Positions 62,250-64,000 of a stretch of DNA of 64,000 bases are shown one piece after another. The translations under genes were made by a program, and so were the position numbers. Within the stretch, counting starts at the first letter, position 1. Each line of letters opens with the position of its first letter. A model generated the notes under the pieces. The model did not search any database. It had not been told where the DNA came from and worked only from the letters and a program-made list of their open reading frames with translations. This DNA is from Nemertoderma westbladi (Eukaryota; Xenacoelomorpha; Nemertodermatida; Nemertodermatidae): contig JAUCBJ010003513.1 in the NCBI GenBank assembly GCA_032718475.1, forward strand, positions 29,522-93,521. The letters run 5' to 3'.

Positions 62250-62945
62250 TCAATTCTTAACCAGGATAGTTACACCATCAGCAACACCCAAAAGGACTGC
62301 AAAGACACGCTTATCCTTCATAACCTTTTCGTTGAGTTGACGTATAACTAAAGTCTTGGCGATTTCAGCGTCCCCAGAATCGTCCTCACTAAAGACTTTA
62401 CCACCCCACAGTGTGTTGTCAATAGCAATAACACCACCTTGACGAAGTAAGATTAATGATTTCTCATAATATTTATCGTAATTATACTTGTCAGCATCGA
62501 TAAATACAAAACCAAAACTACCAGCCATATCATTATTGATCAATTCGTCTAAGGTTTCTAGAGCTGGTTTTATTCGAAGGTCTATCTTATGATCTACACC
62601 GGCTTGTTTCCAGAAGGGTTTCCCAATATCCGGGTATTTCGTCTCAACATCGCAGGTAATCACAACGCCGTCGGAAGGTAAGGCTAGAGCTATCGATAAG
62701 GCGGACACACCGGTAAAGGTACCAATGTCCAACGCTCTCGTTGTATTCGTCATGCGGACTAGCAAACACATCAAAATACCCTCGTCTGATGGCGACATCA
62801 TTGTAGAGTCTTCCCCTCCAGTCTCCCATGTCAACTCTCGCAATGCTGACAATACGGGATGCTCAGGGGAGCAATGGTCCCGAATGTACTGAGTTCGTCT
62901 GGCGTCAGGACCATATTTTCCGTGTAACTTTCCAAAAGAGGTCAT
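62250..62945 (-). CDS. SAM-dependent O-methyltransferase, COMT/caffeoyl-CoA type
   Basis: A 231-aa single-exon protein of the Methyltransf_3 family (CCoAOMT/COMTD1-like), class I Rossmann fold. I start it at ATG 62945 (MTSFGKLHGKYG); the frame is open upstream to 62987 but has only a GTG there. The SAM-binding motif I is ALDIGTFTGVSALSIALALP, followed by an acidic strand end (VVITCDVE). FVFIDADKYNYDKYYEK and GGVIAIDNTLWGGKV carry the metal-binding Asp/Asn of the family (FIDADK, DN). The protein ends DGVTILVKN, typical for the family. No transmembrane anchor is visible, unlike vertebrate COMTD1. Substrate is unknown, probably a vicinal dihydroxy-aromatic compound by family rule. Confidence 0.92.
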   Translation of the reverse strand: MTSFGKLHGKYGPDARRTQYIRDHCSPEHPVLSALRELTWETGGEDSTMMSPSDEGILMCLLVRMTNTTRALDIGTFTGVSALSIALALPSDGVVITCDVETKYPDIGKPFWKQAGVDHKIDLRIKPALETLDELINNDMAGSFGFVFIDADKYNYDKYYEKSLILLRQGGVIAIDNTLWGGKVFSEDDSGDAEIAKTLVIRQLNEKVMKDKRVFAVLLGVADGVTILVKN

Positions 62946-62987
62946 AGTACATTTATGGTTTGGATATATGTAATTGTTACGACGCAC

Positions 62988-63248
62988 ACTTCACTGCTGA
63001 CAGGCAATGTACTCTACGCAAGTCTACACTCATTTAACTTTATTTCCTATTTCCTACAGTAACTGCGAGGTATAATATTAAACTAACTGCTACCTATTAA
63101 TTTTTCTGTGTTGTGTACTGGCCATCATTCCTCCGTCCGTACTCACTATCAATGGCCTTTCACTCACAACAGCAAGAGGGTGTAGACTTACACCAATCTA
63201 CAAAATTTTACTCGCAAATCTAAAATTTTATTTATTATCTTCATTGGG
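62988..63248. other. Methyltransferase gene upstream region
   Basis: No coding pattern. It should contain the promoter of the minus-strand methyltransferase. Confidence 0.4.
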
Positions 63249-63346
63249 TAGTCCTACAGCTTAGCAAAGTCGGCAGACGGTAGGATCAAACTGGTGACCT
63301 CCAAGTTGGAAGTCTGGCACTCTAACCAGTCCGATAGCAGCTCCGA
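63249..63346 (-). mobile_element. tRNA-derived SINE head, second type
   Basis: The minus strand reads GGACTGGTTAGAGTGCCAGA (A box/D arm) and later CACCAGTTTGATCCTACCGT (B box/T arm), with a tRNA-like order and spacing but mismatched acceptor ends. It differs from the SINE at 30284-30563. Confidence 0.6.
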
Positions 63347-63830
63347 TAAAATGTAGACCTGAAATATTAGGCCTACCTGATATCTTGTAAATGCCGCAAT
63401 TACGCCCTCATGGCCTCCCAACTGTCCATACCGATTTCGCCACTGTGCTCAACGGTAATGAACTTCTCAATCAATGAAACAAACTCAGCAAAGGAAGGCC
63501 CGGACACACAGAATAGTGTACAGTAGGCCTATTATAGTTATCGAAGATGTAAATAATAAATACAGGAATACCCCTCTGAAATGCATACAAATAAGAAATA
63601 ATTATAATAAATTAGGCCCTGTTTGAGATACATAAGTGCAAGGTTAATTTATTTATCTTTCTCTCCATCTAAACATGTTGCAGTTGCATTCTTTTATATT
63701 GCATTGTAATAATTCCCTTGCTGTCTCCATGTGGTAAAGGAATATTTATTGTAAAATAAAGCAGATGTTGGGTCGCGATAATTAAGTGGCAAGTAGCACC
63801 ACCATGAATAAACAAATAGTACTTTGGGGC
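63347..63830. other. Intergenic, nothing recognised
   Basis: AT-rich sequence with two GTAGGCCTA-type palindromes; no coding pattern. Confidence 0.4.
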
Positions 63831-63900
63831 GAGCCACGAAAGTAAGCGAGTTTAGCATACGGGTACCACGAACTAAATCGGGGTGTCTGTTTGACGGATC
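63831..63900 (-). repeat. Dispersed repeat shared with 14480-14562
   Basis: GGGGCGAGCCACGAAAGTAA onward is the inverse of the sequence at 14500-14562. Sequence to the window end may belong to the same element. Confidence 0.55.
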
Positions 63901-64000
63901 CATCGTGGATGTCCTTATTTCTCACGCGTGTTTGTTTGTACACATATAACGGCAGAAAGTCCGGTATTCTTAACATGGATCCAACTTCTGGCACTTAATG

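Noticed and set aside
62946-62987. Upstream extension of the methyltransferase
   Set aside because: Open but starts with GTG; the first ATG is at 62945 and gives a full-length family member.

Overview
This is a eukaryotic, animal (bilaterian) window. It carries spliced and intronless metazoan genes, AATAAA polyadenylation signals, LINEs, tRNA-derived SINEs, a Bel/Pao LTR retrotransposon, several inverted-repeat transposons and many minisatellites. The palindrome GTAGGCCTAC and long poly(dG)/poly(dC) tracts recur throughout. I associate this style with marine invertebrates, but I cannot name the species.

Layout. 1-7787: a 24-bp minisatellite that runs off the left edge. 9661-11262: an intronless pentameric ligand-gated channel that lacks both Cys-loop cysteines. 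11.8-13.3 kb: decayed Bel/Pao and LINE pieces. 14624-33918 (minus): a complete nine-exon glutamate-cysteine ligase catalytic subunit gene (GCLC, 617 aa), reconstructed exon by exon with GT/AG junctions whose phases agree. Its introns hold a nested opposite-strand gene for a small secreted Cys-rich protein (17285-17731), facing minisatellite arrays, a 7.8-kb Bel/Pao element with apparently identical LTRs (22306-30099), SINEs and a hAT-type MITE. 36217-36558: TMEM218. 40119-40895: BIN3. 41029-42783: DDX55, only 133 bp after BIN3. 43.1-49.6 kb: transposon-rich, with a near-intact 1.96-kb fold-back element and a hAT-like element nested in a palindromic MITE. 49854-55135: a two-exon septin of the SEPT3/9/12 type with LINEs in its intron. 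55.7-60.2 kb: four unrelated minisatellites. 60.9-61.9 kb: a transposon within a transposon. 62250-62945 (minus): a COMT/CCoAOMT-like O-methyltransferase.

The host genes do not form one pathway: glutathione synthesis (GCLC), ciliary transition zone (TMEM218), membrane curvature (BIN3), 60S ribosome biogenesis (DDX55), septin cytoskeleton, ion channel and methyltransferase. Six of the eight (channel, Cys-rich protein, TMEM218, BIN3, DDX55, methyltransferase) have single-exon coding regions.

The most striking observation is that the 57-bp minisatellite in GCLC intron 2 is a tandem amplification of the end of GCLC exon 2 together with its 5' splice site. About 25 extra GTAAGT donors therefore follow the genuine one, and the Bel/Pao element and a SINE later inserted into this array.
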